The position numbers and the translations under genes are program-made. Positions 62,034-64,000 of a DNA stretch of 64,000 bases are shown piece after piece (the first letter of the stretch is position 1; the number at the start of each line of letters is the position of its first letter). Source of the stretch: Actinomyces lilanjuaniae (GTDB lineage: Bacteria > Actinomycetota > Actinomycetes > Actinomycetales > Actinomycetaceae); the NCBI RefSeq assembly GCF_003606385.1, contig NZ_CP032514.1, forward strand, positions 1,302,001-1,366,000, given 5' to 3'. Below the pieces are notes generated by a model, which was given only the letters and a program-made list of their open reading frames with translations, did not search any database and was not told the DNA's origin.

Positions 62034-64000
62034 TCAGGCCTGCCCGCCCTGGTTGCCGGAGGAGCCTGCGTTGACGTCGTGCAGGGCGTAGCGAGACGTG
62101 GCCTCGCCCAGGACTGACCGGTCCAGACCTCCCTGCTCGACAAGGGCCTGTAGAGTCTTGACCACCACAGACTGGGCGTCAATGAGGTAGTACCTGCGGG
62201 CTGCTGAGCGTGTGTCGGAGAAGCCGAAGCCGTCAGCGCCCAGGGTGTAGTAGTTGCCTGGCACCCATGCCCGAACCTGGTCAGGCACCAGGTGGTCGTA
62301 ATCGCTGGTAGCGATGACCGGGCCTGGGCAACCAGTAAGTCGCGATGTCAGGAACGGCGTGCGGGGCTGGTCCTCTGGGTGCAGCAGGTTGTGCCTGTCG
62401 GCCGCCAGGGCGTCGCGGCGCAGCTCGTTCCAGCTGGTCACCGACCATGTTGCCGCCCTGACTCCCCAGTCCTCGAGCAGCAGGCGTCGCGCCTCCTCGA
62501 TCCAGGGCAGCCCCACTCCGGAGGCGAGCAGCTGGACTTCGGGTCCCTCGCCCTCCGGAGCCGGTTCCAGGCGGTGGATGCCACGGATAATGCCCTCGAC
62601 GTCAACGTCCTCAGGCTCGGCGGGCTGGTGGATCGGCTCGTTGTAGACCGTCAGGTAGTACATGACGTCACGGTTGCGTCCGGAGTCGGGGCCGTACCAG
62701 CGCTCCAGAGCGTCACGCACAATATGACGGATCTCATAAGCGTACCCCGGGTCATAAGTGACGACCGCCTCGTTCGTGGCCGAGATCAGGGGCGAGTGCC
62801 CGTCCATGTGCTGGGTGCCCTCGCCGGTCAGCGTGGTGCGCCCTGCTGTGGCACCGATGATGAAGCCGCGGGCCAGCTGGTCGCCTGCCGCCCAGAACTG
62901 GTCACCGGTGCGCTGGAAGCCGAACATGGAGTAGAAGATGTAGACCGGGATCATCGGCTGGCCGTGAGTGGCGTAGCTAGTGCCGACAACCTGGAACAGT
63001 GCTGCCGATCCGGCCTCATTGATGCCGGTGTGCATCAGCTGGCCTGAGGACGACTCGCGGTAGGACAGCATCATGTCCGCGTCGACCGGGGTGTAGTTCT
63101 GTCCCTGGGTGTTAAAGATCTTCTTCGTCGGGAACAACGACTCCAGGCCGAAGGTGCGTGACTCGTCCGGGACGATGGGAACCAGACGGCGTCCAATGCC
63201 CTTGTCCTTGATGAGCTCCTTGAGCAGGCGCACGAAGGCCATGGTGGTGGCGACCTCCTGCCTGCCTGACCCCGACTTGAGGATCTCGTAGGGCCTGTCT
63301 CCTGGTAGCTCCAGCTCGGTGCCTGCATCCCTGCGCTCGGGGAGGAACCCCCCGAGCTGGCGGCGGCGCTCAAGCATGTAGAGCAGCGCAGGATCGTCGT
63401 CCGCAGGACGGTAGTACGGCGGGAACGAAGGATCAGCCTCCAGCTGAGCGTCAGTGAGCGGGATGTGGAGGCGGTCGCGCAGTCCCTTGAGGTCGTTGAT
63501 ACCCAGCTTCTTCATCTGGTGGGTGGCGTTGCGGCCGGCGAAGTGGCTCCCGAGCATGTAGCCCTTGACGGTGTGTGCCAGGATCACCGTGGGCTGGCCC
63601 TTGTGCTCGGTTGCGGCCTTGTACGCTGCGTACATCTTGCGGTAGTCGTTGCCCCCGCGCTGCAGCGCCCAGATCTGGTCGTCGGTCCAGTCCTTGACGA
63701 GCGAGGCGGTACGGGGATCGCGACCGAAGAAGTGCTCACGCACGTAGGCGCCGTCATTGGCCTTGAAGGTCTGGTAGTCCCCGTCGAGGGTCTCCATCAT
63801 GAGGTGCTCCAGGGCGTGGTCCTTGTCGGCGGCGAGCAGCTGGTCCCAGCCGCGCCCCCAGATCACCTTGATGACGTTCCACCCTGCGCCCCTGAAGAAG
63901 GCCTCCAGCTCCTGGATGATCTTCCCGTTGCCGCGCACGGGCCCGTCCAGGCGCTGCAGGTTGCAGTTGATGACAAAGGTCAGGTTGTCCAGCTGCTGGG
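62034..64000 (-). CDS. aceE: Pyruvate dehydrogenase E1 component, homodimeric type, 5' end outside window
   Basis: Thiamine-diphosphate enzyme that decarboxylates pyruvate and acetylates the lipoyl domain of E2. The 655 residues present cover the C-terminal two thirds; the frame is open to the window edge ([32 protein letters not shown], the ThDP-binding region). Further features are [59 protein letters not shown] and [13 protein letters not shown]. The homodimeric AceE is the form used by actinobacteria. The stretch 61748-62033 between it and the regulator holds promoters at most; I see no gene there. Confidence 0.95.
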   Translation of the reverse strand, partial: QQLDNLTFVINCNLQRLDGPVRGNGKIIQELEAFFRGAGWNVIKVIWGRGWDQLLAADKDHALEHLMMETLDGDYQTFKANDGAYVREHFFGRDPRTASLVKDWTDDQIWALQRGGNDYRKMYAAYKAATEHKGQPTVILAHTVKGYMLGSHFAGRNATHQMKKLGINDLKGLRDRLHIPLTDAQLEADPSFPPYYRPADDDPALLYMLERRRQLGGFLPERRDAGTELELPGDRPYEILKSGSGRQEVATTMAFVRLLKELIKDKGIGRRLVPIVPDESRTFGLESLFPTKKIFNTQGQNYTPVDADMMLSYRESSSGQLMHTGINEAGSAALFQVVGTSYATHGQPMIPVYIFYSMFGFQRTGDQFWAAGDQLARGFIIGATAGRTTLTGEGTQHMDGHSPLISATNEAVVTYDPGYAYEIRHIVRDALERWYGPDSGRNRDVMYYLTVYNEPIHQPAEPEDVDVEGIIRGIHRLEPAPEGEGPEVQLLASGVGLPWIEEARRLLLEDWGVRAATWSVTSWNELRRDALAADRHNLLHPEDQPRTPFLTSRLTGCPGPVIATSDYDHLVPDQVRAWVPGNYYTLGADGFGFSDTRSAARRYYLIDAQSVVVKTLQALVEQGGLDRSVLGEATSRYALHDVNAGSSGNQGGQA

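Overview
The window is high-GC DNA with many GTG starts and strong GGAGG-type ribosome binding sites. The chromosomal genes (actinobacterial DUF3043 and DUF3145 proteins, a homodimeric AceE, a PucR/FasR-type regulator next to acpP and fabF, a Tat-type sugar-binding lipoprotein, dgt-dnaG) point to an actinobacterium, most likely Actinomyces or a close relative in Actinomycetaceae.

Layout. (1) 1-16058, chromosome: 3' part of pyrD, an aldo/keto reductase, a DUF3043 membrane protein, an M20 peptidase, a glycerate kinase, a maltose-type ABC importer (malE-malF-malG order on the minus strand, no ATPase) preceded by a degenerate GH13-like gene, dgt, dnaG, a DUF3145 gene and def. (2) 16059-16448: scar of an older element, holding the 3' end of a second copy of the prophage repressor gene. 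(3) 16449-58039: a prophage of about 41.6 kb inserted in the 3' end of tRNA-Asn(GTT), between 40-bp att cores. Left to right it carries the integrase, a DUF4041/T5orf172 membrane protein and a small membrane ORF (plus strand). Then, on the minus strand and so in reverse order of transcription, come lysis genes, tail genes with a long tape-measure gene, tail chaperones, major tail protein, connectors, capsid, decoration and scaffold genes, a MuF protein with a nuclease-like C-terminus, portal, terminases, HNH genes, antirepressor, SSB, RusA, a ParB-like protein and small early genes. At the right end are three plus-strand genes with repeated leaders and a divergent repressor/excisionase switch. 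It looks like a long-tailed siphovirus. (4) 58006-64000, chromosome: tRNA-Asn, a conserved hypothetical, fabF, acpP, a FasR-like regulator and the 3' part of aceE.

Main points. The repressor gene runs through the attachment core. In the prophage it stops inside the tRNA gene (111 aa). Rejoining attL and attR predicts a viral form of 137 aa ending in Ala-Ala-Ala, and the integrase also ends in Ala-Ala-Ala. This is the architecture of integration-dependent immunity known from mycobacteriophages BPs, Brujita and Charlie. Between the scaffold and MuF genes lie two tandem 71-nt copies of a structured RNA with three compensatory base-pair changes, directly after a MuF protein whose C-terminus resembles CdiA-type tRNases. 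The malE-like gene carries a 22-nt poly-C tract right after its start codon, a possible phase-variation site.

Caution. At least eleven genes, including essential dnaG, are interrupted by single missing bases, mostly in G or C runs and, wherever I could work out the sign, one base short. I read this as a systematic sequence error, so interrupted genes are listed as single CDS with the break described.
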